Source of the DNA: Streptomyces spectabilis
GTDB lineage: Bacteria > Actinomycetota > Actinomycetes > Streptomycetales > Streptomycetaceae
Direction of reading: 5' to 3'
Length of the DNA: 64,000 nt
Assembly (NCBI RefSeq): GCF_008704795.1
Contig: NZ_CP023690.1
Span: 4,350,501-4,414,500 of the forward strand
Shown here one piece after another: positions 33,989-41,674 of the stretch; within the stretch, counting starts at the first letter, position 1; every line of letters starts with the position of its first letter. The notes below the pieces were generated by a model that saw only the letters and a program-made list of their open reading frames with translations, had not been told where the DNA came from and did not search any database. The translations under genes and the position numbers were made by a program.

Positions 33989-35398
33989 ATGACCAGACTC
34001 TTCTCACTCTCCGGACGCCGGCAGGGCCCGCACTCCGGACGCCGGCAGGGCCCGCTCTTCGGACGCCGCCCGGCGCGGAAGGCCCACCTGGCGGCCCTGT
34101 CCGCGCTGACCGTGGGTCTGATGATGACCATGGCGCCCACCGCCGCGGCCGCGCCCGGTGACCTGGACACCGGTTTCGGCACCGGCGGCAAGGTCACCAC
34201 CGACTTCGGCGCCACCCCGTCGGAGCCCGAGATCGGCAACGACCTGCTCCGCACGTCCAACGGCTCCCTGTTCGTCGTCGGACGAGCGGGCTTCGGCACC
34301 CCCGGCGTCGGCCCGAGCGATTTCGGCGTCGCCAAGTACACCTCCAGCGGTGCGTTGGACACCGGCTTCAGCGGCGACGGCAAGGTCACCACCGGCTTCG
34401 GCGACACCCTGTCGATGGCCCGGTCGGTCATCGAGGGCGGCAACGGCAAGATCCTGGTGGGCGGGTTCACCGGAGGGGAGCAGATAGCCGACCTGGCGCT
34501 GGCGAGGTACAACTCCGACGGCACCCTCGACACCTCCTTCAGCGGCGACGGCAAGGTCACCACCGACCTGTCCGGCGGGCTCGGCGACGGCATCCGCGGC
34601 CTGAGCCTGACGAGCGGCGGCAAGATCCTCGCGGCCGGGGCGGCCGGGGCGGACTCCTTCATCGCCCGCTACAACTCCGACGGCAGCCTGGACACCGGCT
34701 TCGGCGGCGGCGACGGCCACATCGTCACGGACTTCGGCACCGGCGACCACCTGTTCTCGCTGGAGGAGCTGTCCAGCGGGAAGCTGATCGCGGCCGGCAG
34801 CGCCAACAGCGACTTCCTGCTGGTGAGGTACAACTCCGACGGCACCCTCGACACCTCCTTCAGCGGCGACGGCAAGGTCAGCACCGACTTCAACGGCCTC
34901 TCCGACCTCGCGTTCGGCTTCAGCCAGGCGCCCGGCGGCGACTACGTGATCGCGGGCGCGGTCGACGCTCCCGAGCCGTTCGGCGTCGCGGGCCCCATCA
35001 AGTCCGGCGTGGTCCGCTACAACTCCGACGGCAGCCTGGACACCGGGTTCAGCGGCGACGGCAAGGTCACCACGGACGTGGACACCTTGCGGGCGGACGA
35101 GGCGCGCGACGTCGCGGTGGACAGCGACGGCAAGATCGTGATCGCCGGTCTGACCGGCGAATCCGTCGTGTTCCCCGTCGATCCCGTCGACGGGGACGCC
35201 CTCGTCATCCGCTACAACTCCAACGGCACCCTGGACACCGGGTTCAGCGAGGACGGCATCGTCACCCTCGACCACTCCGGCGGGGCCGATGTCGCGCGCG
35301 GCATCGCACTGACCGGCAACGACGACATCGTCATCGCCGGCGGCGCGACGTCGAGCGGCACCGGGCTCGACTTCGCCCTGGCCAAGCTCCAGGGGTAG
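33989..35398 (+). CDS. secreted delta-60 repeat protein (predicted beta-propeller)
   Basis: A 469-residue exported protein. The leader has three GRR motifs, then a hydrophobic helix (AALSALTVGLMMTMAPTAAAA, about 32-52). The mature part has seven delta-60 repeat starts (TIGR02608-like), consensus RYNSDGTLDTSFSGDGKVTT, beginning at GDLDTGFGTGG and ending with a partial strand FALAKLQG. Seven blades with the first and last strands completing one blade would form a closed propeller. There is no LPxTG or membrane anchor, so it is probably released. Repeats are nearly identical in DNA, which allows copy-number change. Confidence 0.85.
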   Translation: MTRLFSLSGRRQGPHSGRRQGPLFGRRPARKAHLAALSALTVGLMMTMAPTAAAAPGDLDTGFGTGGKVTTDFGATPSEPEIGNDLLRTSNGSLFVVGRAGFGTPGVGPSDFGVAKYTSSGALDTGFSGDGKVTTGFGDTLSMARSVIEGGNGKILVGGFTGGEQIADLALARYNSDGTLDTSFSGDGKVTTDLSGGLGDGIRGLSLTSGGKILAAGAAGADSFIARYNSDGSLDTGFGGGDGHIVTDFGTGDHLFSLEELSSGKLIAAGSANSDFLLVRYNSDGTLDTSFSGDGKVSTDFNGLSDLAFGFSQAPGGDYVIAGAVDAPEPFGVAGPIKSGVVRYNSDGSLDTGFSGDGKVTTDVDTLRADEARDVAVDSDGKIVIAGLTGESVVFPVDPVDGDALVIRYNSNGTLDTGFSEDGIVTLDHSGGADVARGIALTGNDDIVIAGGATSSGTGLDFALAKLQG

Positions 35399-35417
35399 GG
35401 GGCCACAGAGGACGGCA

Positions 35418-35451
35418 GCGGTGATCCGGGGCGGCGGCCCCGGATCACCGC
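35418..35451 (+). terminator. terminator after the delta-60 repeat gene
   Basis: A 15-bp stem (GCGGTGATCCGGGGC paired with GCCCCGGATCACCGC) with loop GGCG, 20 bases after the stop, followed by CGTCCCTTG. The rest of the gap up to 35747 shows no further structure. Confidence 0.8.
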
Positions 35452-35746
35452 CGTCCCTTGTCCACAACCGGTCGCCGTGGGAGGCGGCCTCGCGAAGCGG
35501 GGACGCGGGCATGCCGCGCCACGGCCCTCCCTCACGGGTATCCTCCCCGGCTCAAGGCCCGGGCCGCGCACGTCACGAGGGGCCCCCTTCTTCGAGCAAG
35601 GCGCTCACATGACCGCACCACGGCGAAAACATCCGACCACCTCCCGGCCCGCTCCGGTCGACCGGACCTGCCCGGCGGGACGTTGGACCAGAGTGGCCGT
35701 CCTCTGCCGCGGACTCACGAGACGCACGGGGAGGCGAGGGCCGCAC

Positions 35747-36871
35747 ATGGCGCTCAGGGCAGTCGGGCGGTGGTGGCGGAAGACGACCACGCGGAGCAGG
35801 CGCGGCCGGGGCGGACCGGTGCTCGCGCTGGGGGTGAGTGTCCTGCTCACCGTCCTCAGCGTGCTCGGCAGTCGGCAGCCGGGAGTCGCTGTCCTGGTCA
35901 TCGGTCCCGTGCTGGCCTGCGCCCGCCTGGACGCACGGCGCACGGCGGCGGTGGCGGCCGCGGCGCTGTCGCTCGCTCTCGGAGCGGGCGCCGCGAACGG
36001 CGTCATAACGACTCCGGGTTTCGGAATCGAGTTCCTCGTCCTGTTGGTCGGCGGCGCTCTGGCCGTCCGCGACGCCGCCCGGCACACGGCCGACGCGGCC
36101 GCGCTGGCCCGGGCCACCGACGTCGCGCAGGCGTCACAGGACGCGATCCTGCGGCCCATGTCGGTGGAGCTCGACGGCATCGAGGTGTGCGCCCGCAACC
36201 GCTGCGCCGTGCCGGGGGCGTCGGTGTGCGGGGACCTGTACGACGTCGTCCACACCCCGTACGGAGTGCGCCTGCTCATCGGGGACGTACGCGGCCACGA
36301 CCTGGACGCCCTGCGGACCACCGCGGCGACCATCGGGGCCTTCAAGGACCTCGCCTACCTCACCCCCGGCCTCGCCGACCTGGCGACCGCCATGGACGCC
36401 AGGCTCACCCCGGAACTGAAGGCGGAGGACTTCGTCACCGCCGTACTCGCCGAGTTCGCCCCGGGGGAGGTCCGCATCGTCAACTGCGGTCACCCCGCGC
36501 CCGTACGGGCGGGCAAGCAGGTCCGGTTGCTGGAACCAATGGAGCCGGCGCCCCCCTTGGGTCTGCATCCGAAGCCGCGGCTGTGCCGCTTCTACCTCAC
36601 GAGCGGGGACCGGCTGCTGTTCTACACCGACGGCCTGAGCGAGGCGCGCGACGCCGACGGCGCCGACTTCCCGCTCCTGGAACGGGTCGGTGACGCACTG
36701 GCCGCGCTCTCCCCCTCCGACGCGCTCGACACGCTGTACGCCATGGTGGCCACGCACACGGGCCGCGCGCCGACCGACGACATCGCGCTCGCCCTGTGCC
36801 GGCCGACCAGCGTGATCGCCCCCGCGACCGCCGCCCGGCCCTCGGCCCCCGCGGCACGCAGGGAGTCGTAG
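35747..36871 (+). CDS. membrane-anchored SpoIIE/PP2C-type serine phosphatase
   Basis: A 374-residue protein with about three N-terminal membrane helices (VLALGVSVLLTVLSVLG, VAVLVIGPVLACA, FLVLLVGGALAV) and a cytoplasmic RsbU/SpoIIE phosphatase domain. Metal-binding acidic motifs are CGDLYDVV (about 162), IGDVRGHD (about 180), FYTDGLSEARD (about 293) and PTDDIAL (about 345). Such enzymes usually dephosphorylate anti-anti-sigma factors. I chose the ATG at 35747 because GGGGAGGCGAGGG lies upstream; an ATG at 35609 would add 46 residues. No partner kinase or anti-sigma gene is next to it. Confidence 0.87.
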   Translation: MALRAVGRWWRKTTTRSRRGRGGPVLALGVSVLLTVLSVLGSRQPGVAVLVIGPVLACARLDARRTAAVAAAALSLALGAGAANGVITTPGFGIEFLVLLVGGALAVRDAARHTADAAALARATDVAQASQDAILRPMSVELDGIEVCARNRCAVPGASVCGDLYDVVHTPYGVRLLIGDVRGHDLDALRTTAATIGAFKDLAYLTPGLADLATAMDARLTPELKAEDFVTAVLAEFAPGEVRIVNCGHPAPVRAGKQVRLLEPMEPAPPLGLHPKPRLCRFYLTSGDRLLFYTDGLSEARDADGADFPLLERVGDALAALSPSDALDTLYAMVATHTGRAPTDDIALALCRPTSVIAPATAARPSAPAARRES

Positions 36872-37002
36872 CCGGCCGTCGGCGCGGGGCGTTCCCGAGG
36901 GGGCTCCCGGGCCAGGAACACTTACGGTGACGTTTACGCAGCTCAAAGCCTTGACCGCAAGGGTCCGGGCCGGGTGGCGGAGCGGGCCCCGGCCCAGGGG
37001 CT

Positions 37003-37030
37003 GTTGCGTGTGATCGACTCCGCGGGGTGG
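37003..37030 (+). promoter_or_regulatory. flavoprotein upstream box, copy C
   Basis: GTTGCGTGTGATCGAC then CCGCGGGGTGG, starting 37 bases before the ATG at 37040 and preceded by CAGGGGCT. It aligns with copies A and B over about 35 bases. Confidence 0.65.
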
Positions 37031-37039
37031 GATACCCGC

Positions 37040-37573
37040 ATGACCCCTCCGACTCTGTACTTGTTCGGCTCCGCCGCGCCTCCGCTCTTCGACGTGGCGA
37101 AGGTGATCGAGGCGGCGCAGTCCGACGGGTGGGACGTCTGCCTCGGCCTCACACCGACGGCGGGCCGCTGGCTGCGCGAGAGCCTCGACGGACTCGCCGT
37201 GCTCACCGGGCACCCCGTGCGCAGCGAGTACGGGCTTCCCGGCGAGGTGGACCCCTGGCCCGCGGCGGACGCGATCCTCTTCGCCCCCGCGACGTTCGAC
37301 AGCCTCAACTCGTGGGCGCTGGGGCTGTCCCAGGACTTCGTGATCGGCGTCGTGGCCGAGGCCATCGGCAAGGGCGTCCCCACGGTGACGGTGCCGTGCC
37401 TGACCGCCGCCCTCGCCCGGCACCGGCAACTGGACCGCAGCGTCACCGAGTTGCGGGAGCAGGGCGTCGGCGTCCTGTACGGCGAGGGCGGCTTCGTCCC
37501 CGGCGCGGACGCGGACTACCCGTGGGACGCCGCGCTGGCCGCCGTGCGGCAGACCCTGACCGGCCCGGCGTGA
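37040..37573 (+). CDS. flavoprotein (PF02441-like), intact paralogue 2
   Basis: A 177-residue paralogue of the protein at 30760, sharing PTLYLFGSAAPP, DVAKVIEAAQSDGWDVCLGL and ADAILFAPATFDSLNSWALG. It overlaps the next gene in GTGA (stop 37571-37573, start 37570), showing translational coupling to the AbiEii-like protein. Its upstream box is shared with both other copies. Enzymatic activity is uncertain; FMN binding is expected from the fold. Confidence 0.82.
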   Translation: MTPPTLYLFGSAAPPLFDVAKVIEAAQSDGWDVCLGLTPTAGRWLRESLDGLAVLTGHPVRSEYGLPGEVDPWPAADAILFAPATFDSLNSWALGLSQDFVIGVVAEAIGKGVPTVTVPCLTAALARHRQLDRSVTELREQGVGVLYGEGGFVPGADADYPWDAALAAVRQTLTGPA

Positions 37574-38241
37574 GCGTGACCGGGCCGCGGCCGCGGCTGA
37601 TCGCCGACGTACTGGAAGCGGGGGCCTCGTACCCCCTCGCCCTCGCCGGGTGCTGGGCCGCGCGGGAGCACGGGCTCCTCGAACTCCCCTGTAGCAGGCT
37701 CGGCTTCGCCACCGAGAGCCCCGAGCCGATGGCCGGGATCGTCGCCCTGGTGCGTACGGGCGTGGAGGCGCGGGGATGGCACGCCCAGGTCCGGGAGAGC
37801 GACCCGCTGTCCGCCCGGGTCGTGGTCGGCGCCCCGGACACCGGCGGCGCGTACGACGTCGACCTCGTCAAGGAAGCCCTCTGGCAGCCGCCCGTGCCGG
37901 GTGAGCACGGCCTCGTCCTCTCCCTTCAGGACACGGTCGGCACGCGGGTCCGCGCCCTCGCCGACCGCGGCCTCGCCCGCGACCTCGTCGGCGTCCGGGC
38001 GGCCGCGGACCGCTGGAGCCGCGCCGAACTGGAGGAGCTCGGCCGCCGCCACGCCCGCGACGCCTTCGACCTCACCGACCTCCTCGCCCGCCTGGGCGGC
38101 GCGGAGTGGATCGACGACGGGGAGTTCGCCGCCTGCGGCCTCGACGGCCGGGCCGTCGACGACCTGCGCCGCTGGGCCCAGGAATGGGCGGACGACATCA
38201 CCGAAAGACTCCAGGAACTGGCCGCCCCGGAGGACACGTGA
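37570..38241 (+). CDS. AbiEii/AbiGii-like nucleotidyltransferase with eroded active site
   Basis: A 223-residue protein resembling Streptomyces AbiEii-type nucleotidyltransferases: LIADVLEAGASYPLALAGCW, FATESPEPMAGIVALVRTGV, VDLVKEALWQPP, DTVGTRVRALADRGLARDLV, and a C-terminal helical region with FDLTDLLARLGGAEWIDD. Homologues I recall carry GGYA and a DLD metal motif before VATE; here these read GCWA and RLG, so both catalytic aspartates appear replaced. It is coupled to the flavoprotein gene by a 4-base overlap. It could be a non-catalytic partner. No AbiEi-type antitoxin is adjacent. Confidence 0.72.
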   Translation: MSVTGPRPRLIADVLEAGASYPLALAGCWAAREHGLLELPCSRLGFATESPEPMAGIVALVRTGVEARGWHAQVRESDPLSARVVVGAPDTGGAYDVDLVKEALWQPPVPGEHGLVLSLQDTVGTRVRALADRGLARDLVGVRAAADRWSRAELEELGRRHARDAFDLTDLLARLGGAEWIDDGEFAACGLDGRAVDDLRRWAQEWADDITERLQELAAPEDT

Positions 38242-38257
38242 AGGGAACGGAGCCGGC

Positions 38258-38791
38258 ATGACCGTGGTCATCGGGCTGCTCGGCGTGGTGCTGGGCGGAC
38301 TTCTCGGCGCCGTCGGCAGCTACGTGACGACCCGGTCCGGGCTGCTGATGCAGCTGGAGCACGCGTACGACGTGACGCTGCGCGACCGGCGCCTCGACCG
38401 GTACGAGCGGCTGTTCCACGTCTCCCGATGCGTCCCGCGGTACTGGCCCGAAGGGGAGGAGCCCTCACGCGCCGACCTCGTGCGCTTCCGCAAGGAGTTC
38501 CACGACTGGTACTTCGGCGAGGAGGCGGGCGGCATGTACCTCACGCCCGCCGCCAAGGAGCTGTATCTCGCGCTGCAGAACGCGCTGTTCGACGGCATCG
38601 GGACGGGCACAGCGGCGGACACGGAGGAGGCCGGGGACTCCCCCGTGTCCGCCGCGGACTCCGAGGCCGTCCGGCGGTGCGCCAGTGAGCTGCGGCACCA
38701 GCTCGTCGAGGACGTCGGGGTCGCGCAGCCGCCCCGGATGCGGTGGGCCCGGGTCGGGCGGACCGAGGCTCCGGGAGGCCGCGCCTCCTAG
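38258..38791 (+). CDS. membrane-anchored protein of unknown function, 177 aa
   Basis: An N-terminal glycine-rich helix (VVIGLLGVVLGGLLGAVGSYV, about 3-23) is followed by a cytoplasmic helical domain beginning RLDRYERLFHVSRCVPRYWP, with FRKEFHDWYFGEEAGGMYLT in the middle. The ATG follows GGGAACGG and lies 16 bases after the AbiEii-like gene, so the three genes 37040-38791 are probably one operon. The DWYF-containing domain is common in actinobacterial hypothetical proteins but has no known role. Confidence 0.72.
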   Translation: MTVVIGLLGVVLGGLLGAVGSYVTTRSGLLMQLEHAYDVTLRDRRLDRYERLFHVSRCVPRYWPEGEEPSRADLVRFRKEFHDWYFGEEAGGMYLTPAAKELYLALQNALFDGIGTGTAADTEEAGDSPVSAADSEAVRRCASELRHQLVEDVGVAQPPRMRWARVGRTEAPGGRAS

Positions 38792-38798
38792 CCGGGTG

Positions 38799-40034
38799 TC
38801 AGGTGGCCAAGGGACTCGCCCGGGGGCGGTCCGGGGACGGGGTCGTGGGCGGGGTCGGGTAGGTGGCCGGGGCCGCGGATTCCTTGGTGAGGGCCGTGGC
38901 GACGTGCTGGGCGAGGAGCGGGTCCGCGGGCAGGACGTGGGACGCGAACCACCGGGCGGCCTTCGGATCGGGGGACGGCTCGACGAACTCCGCGCCCGCG
39001 TAGTCGTCGAGCGGCGGGTCGTAGATGTAGCCGCACACCACGCCGCGCCGTACGAGGCGGTCGACGAGGGCGTCGCGGTCGCGGACCAGGAGGGGCGTCC
39101 GGAAGAGCGCCGGAGGGCCGTCGTCGGTGGCCCGGGCGCGGAGTTCCGGCGTGGCCCAGATGGTGCCCGAGAGCTCGGCGACCCCCGCCCTGCGCCGGGT
39201 GAGGTCCGCGTCGAGCCCGGCCATGCGCAGGCTCAACTGGCCCCGCACCAGGGCCCCGTGGCGGGCCCGGTAGCCGTGCAGGTCCACGCGGACCCACGGC
39301 TCGTACGCGGACAGGTTCGGGGCCCGGTGCGCGCAGCCGGAGAGGCGGGGCGCGTGCAGGGGCATGCGGAAGGAGTCGCGTTCCAGGAGGCCGAGGCGCT
39401 GGAGCGTGCGCCACACCGGGCGCACCAGGTGCAGCCCGCGCACGGCCGAACGCGCCAGCGGGCGCACGGTCGTGTACACGTCCTCGCGCAGGCGCCCGGG
39501 GACCAGCAGGTCGTCGCGCAGCACCTCCAGCTCACGCCGTGTGCGCGCGTCCTCGACGGCGAGGAACCCACCCGCCATGCCCGCCACGTGCTTGGACAGG
39601 CTGAAGGCCGCCGCCTTCCCGAACGTGCCGACCGGCCTGCCGTCCACGTGCGTGCCGATCGCGTGCGCCGCGTCCTCGAAGAGCGGGATGCCCAGTGCGT
39701 CGCAGCGCGACCGGAGTTCGGTGACGCGGTCCGGCATGCCGTAGAGGTTGGTGGTGAGGACCGCGTCCACGGACGCCCAGGTGGCGTCCGGTACGGCGGC
39801 CGGGTCGATGTTCCCCGTCCAGGGGGACACCGGGGCCTGCACCGGGCGCAGTCCCGCCGCGAGGACGACGAAGAGGATCACGTCGTCGTTCACCGGCGAC
39901 ATCAGCACCCGGGCGCCGGGCCTGCACCAGCGCCGCAGCGCGAGGTAGAGGGCCAGGCGTGCCGAGGGCGTGTAGACGCATTCGCGTCCCAGTCGCCGCG
40001 TCATCGTCGCGGCGAGCCGTGAGCCGTACGGCAT
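38799..40034 (-). CDS. DegT/DnrJ/EryC1/StrS-family aminotransferase-like protein
   Basis: A 411-residue PLP-dependent type I fold protein of the sugar-aminotransferase family. LIPLFEDAAHAIG (as GIPLFEDAAHAIGTHVDG, about 127-144) and the lysine region GKAAAFSLSKHVAGMAGGFL (about 151-170) are intact. The N-terminus (MPYGSRLAATMTRRLGRECV) is shorter than usual, while the C-terminus has a Pro/Ala-rich tail. It starts 2 bases after the GNAT-like gene stop with AAAGAGG 5 bases upstream, so they form an operon. The substrate may be a lipid- or nucleotide-linked sugar; inference. Confidence 0.82.
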   Translation of the reverse strand: MPYGSRLAATMTRRLGRECVYTPSARLALYLALRRWCRPGARVLMSPVNDDVILFVVLAAGLRPVQAPVSPWTGNIDPAAVPDATWASVDAVLTTNLYGMPDRVTELRSRCDALGIPLFEDAAHAIGTHVDGRPVGTFGKAAAFSLSKHVAGMAGGFLAVEDARTRRELEVLRDDLLVPGRLREDVYTTVRPLARSAVRGLHLVRPVWRTLQRLGLLERDSFRMPLHAPRLSGCAHRAPNLSAYEPWVRVDLHGYRARHGALVRGQLSLRMAGLDADLTRRRAGVAELSGTIWATPELRARATDDGPPALFRTPLLVRDRDALVDRLVRRGVVCGYIYDPPLDDYAGAEFVEPSPDPKAARWFASHVLPADPLLAQHVATALTKESAAPATYPTPPTTPSPDRPRASPLAT

Positions 40035-40036
40035 CG

Positions 40037-41155
40037 TCACCTCTTTCGTCGAGGAGCCTGTGGAGGAGCGGACGTGCGCGTGCGCAGGGAGCCCGCCGAC
40101 TTCAGGAGGCGGTCCGCCGGCTCCCGCAGCCGGGGGTGGGCCAGGACCGTGTTGCGAAGGCCGCGCACCGGTCTGCGCCACATTCGGTAGGCCGCCGCCA
40201 CCGGGTGCGGGCGCGTCGCGAAGCCCTCGCCGACGCGCAGTTCCCGGGTCTTGAGCCAGTCCTTGTACTCCTTGTCGCCGCGGCCCAGGTCCATGAGCCG
40301 CACCCCGTCCCTGCGGGCCGCCTCGGCGAGGCGCAGATGCATGATCAGGCCGGGCGAGTAGTAGCGGAAGTCCGGGTCGTACGCGGTGAACCAGCACGCG
40401 AAGACCGTGCGCGAGCGCGGCCCGAAGTGCGCGGCCACCGGCCGTCCGCCCGCGTACAGGACGGAGAGGACACCGGCGAAGTGCTCGTCCCTGACGTGCG
40501 AGAAGTGGGTCACCAGGTCGACTATCCAGGGCCGCGCGAAGCGGTCCATGCGTCCCGTCCTGCGGTACTGGTCCGACTTCCAGCGCATGAGCTGGCGCAG
40601 CGGCCCGGGGTCGCGCTCGTCGAAGACGAAGCGCGTCTCGCCCGCGTCCCGCCCCAGGCGCCGCTCCTTCTTCAGGGTCGTCTTGGCGATGCCCGGGTAC
40701 GCGCCGCGCAGCCACTCGGCGTAGCCCGCGTCGTCGTCGCTGTCCTTCAGGTCGATCACGGGCGAGTCGAACATCCCCGTGACGTACCGGCCGAACGGCT
40801 TCTGCTCCTCCACCAGGTGGTCGAACTCGAAGGCGGAGAGCCGGCAGGAGCGCAGCAGTTCCTGGGAGTCCCAGGTGACGCCGGGACGGTGCACGAGGGC
40901 CTGGCAGTCGGACAGGCCGAGGCCGACGGCCCGGCCCACGCCGACGGCGTTGCGCTCGTACGGGAAGAAGCCGACGGCCTCGCCCGCCTCGCGCAGGACC
41001 GCCACCCGCGTCCCGCCCCGGTACGTGCCGATGCCGGCCGCGAACTGCGGTGCCAGGAAGGGGTTGGCGTAGTCGGGCGACTCGTCCATGGCCCGGTGCC
41101 AGGCCGCGCGCAGGGAGTCGGTCAGCTTCTCGGGTCTGTGGATCTCTATGTCCAC
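40037..41155 (-). CDS. GNAT/BioF2-like (CelD-type) acyltransferase
   Basis: A 372-residue protein with the BioF2-like (PF13480) GNAT fold: PGIAKTTLKKERRLGRD (about 155-171), LRQLMRWKSDQYRRTG, and a C-terminal half FACWFTAYDPDFRYYSPGLI / LMDLGRGDKEYKDWLKTREL (about 265-320). Relatives act in cellulose/exopolysaccharide or peptidoglycan-type acylation. It begins the two-gene operon with the DegT-like protein, suggesting joint decoration of an envelope glycan. The N-terminal MDIEIHRPEKLTDSLRAAWH matches the usual family beginning. Confidence 0.82.
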   Translation of the reverse strand: MDIEIHRPEKLTDSLRAAWHRAMDESPDYANPFLAPQFAAGIGTYRGGTRVAVLREAGEAVGFFPYERNAVGVGRAVGLGLSDCQALVHRPGVTWDSQELLRSCRLSAFEFDHLVEEQKPFGRYVTGMFDSPVIDLKDSDDDAGYAEWLRGAYPGIAKTTLKKERRLGRDAGETRFVFDERDPGPLRQLMRWKSDQYRRTGRMDRFARPWIVDLVTHFSHVRDEHFAGVLSVLYAGGRPVAAHFGPRSRTVFACWFTAYDPDFRYYSPGLIMHLRLAEAARRDGVRLMDLGRGDKEYKDWLKTRELRVGEGFATRPHPVAAAYRMWRRPVRGLRNTVLAHPRLREPADRLLKSAGSLRTRTSAPPQAPRRKR

Positions 41156-41227
41156 GTCGGATCAACTGCCCTTCTGCGCCTCAGCGGCCTCGCGGGCGAT
41201 GCGAGGACCTTGCGGGCGATGCGGTGG

Positions 41228-41319
41228 GTGCGTGCGTCGAGTGCGTGCGTCGGGTGCGTGCGGACCGCGTGCCCGGCACGCGGACGAGTACGCGGACGAA
41301 TACGCGGACGAATACGCGG
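41228..41319. repeat. two adjacent minisatellites (13-bp and 12-bp units)
   Basis: GTGCGTGCGTCGA is repeated with period 13 at 41228, 41241 and 41254; ACGCGGACGAAT with period 12 at 41278, 41290, 41302 and 41314. They lie between the CelD-like gene start and a decayed gene copy in a 520-base gap with no intact gene. Confidence 0.75.
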
Positions 41320-41330
41320 GTGCGGGTGCG

Positions 41331-41457
41331 GGCGGCGACGCTGTTCCCGGCGCTGGTCTGGACGGTGGCCGCCGGTGGCACGCAGGCGTCGATCGTGCGG
41401 GCCGACGTGGACCACGAGGGCTGGCACGAGGGCTGGCACGACGCCACCTCGGCGACC
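41331..41457 (+). pseudogene. inverted, deleted copy of part of the adjacent DUF1648-like gene
   Basis: Plus-strand 41331-41378 matches the minus strand of 42429-42476 at 46 of 48 positions, and 41381-41457 matches 42287-42351 at about 61 of 65 after removing a 12-base tandem duplication (CACGAGGGCTGG twice). It reads ATLFPALVWTVAAGG then TQASIVRADVDHEGW, against ATLFPALVWAVVAGG and AQASIVRANVDHEDW in the intact gene. The 77 bases between the two blocks are deleted. It has no start, no stop and is flanked by minisatellites. Confidence 0.85.
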
Positions 41458-41674
41458 GTGGGTGGCGGTGGCACACCGGACCCGGGTCCGGAGCCGGTCC
41501 TGGTCCCCGAGGCGCGTGGAACCTTCCTGACGGATCGCACGGGCGGCCCCTCCCCCAACTCCCCCATGGCGCTGTGCGCGTCATGCCCCTCCGGCGGACG
41601 GTCCTTCAACCGTTCCGACGCGGCTCAAACCTGGCGAAGCAGTACGCAGCCTGTCAAGGGTGCCTGCGGTCCCG

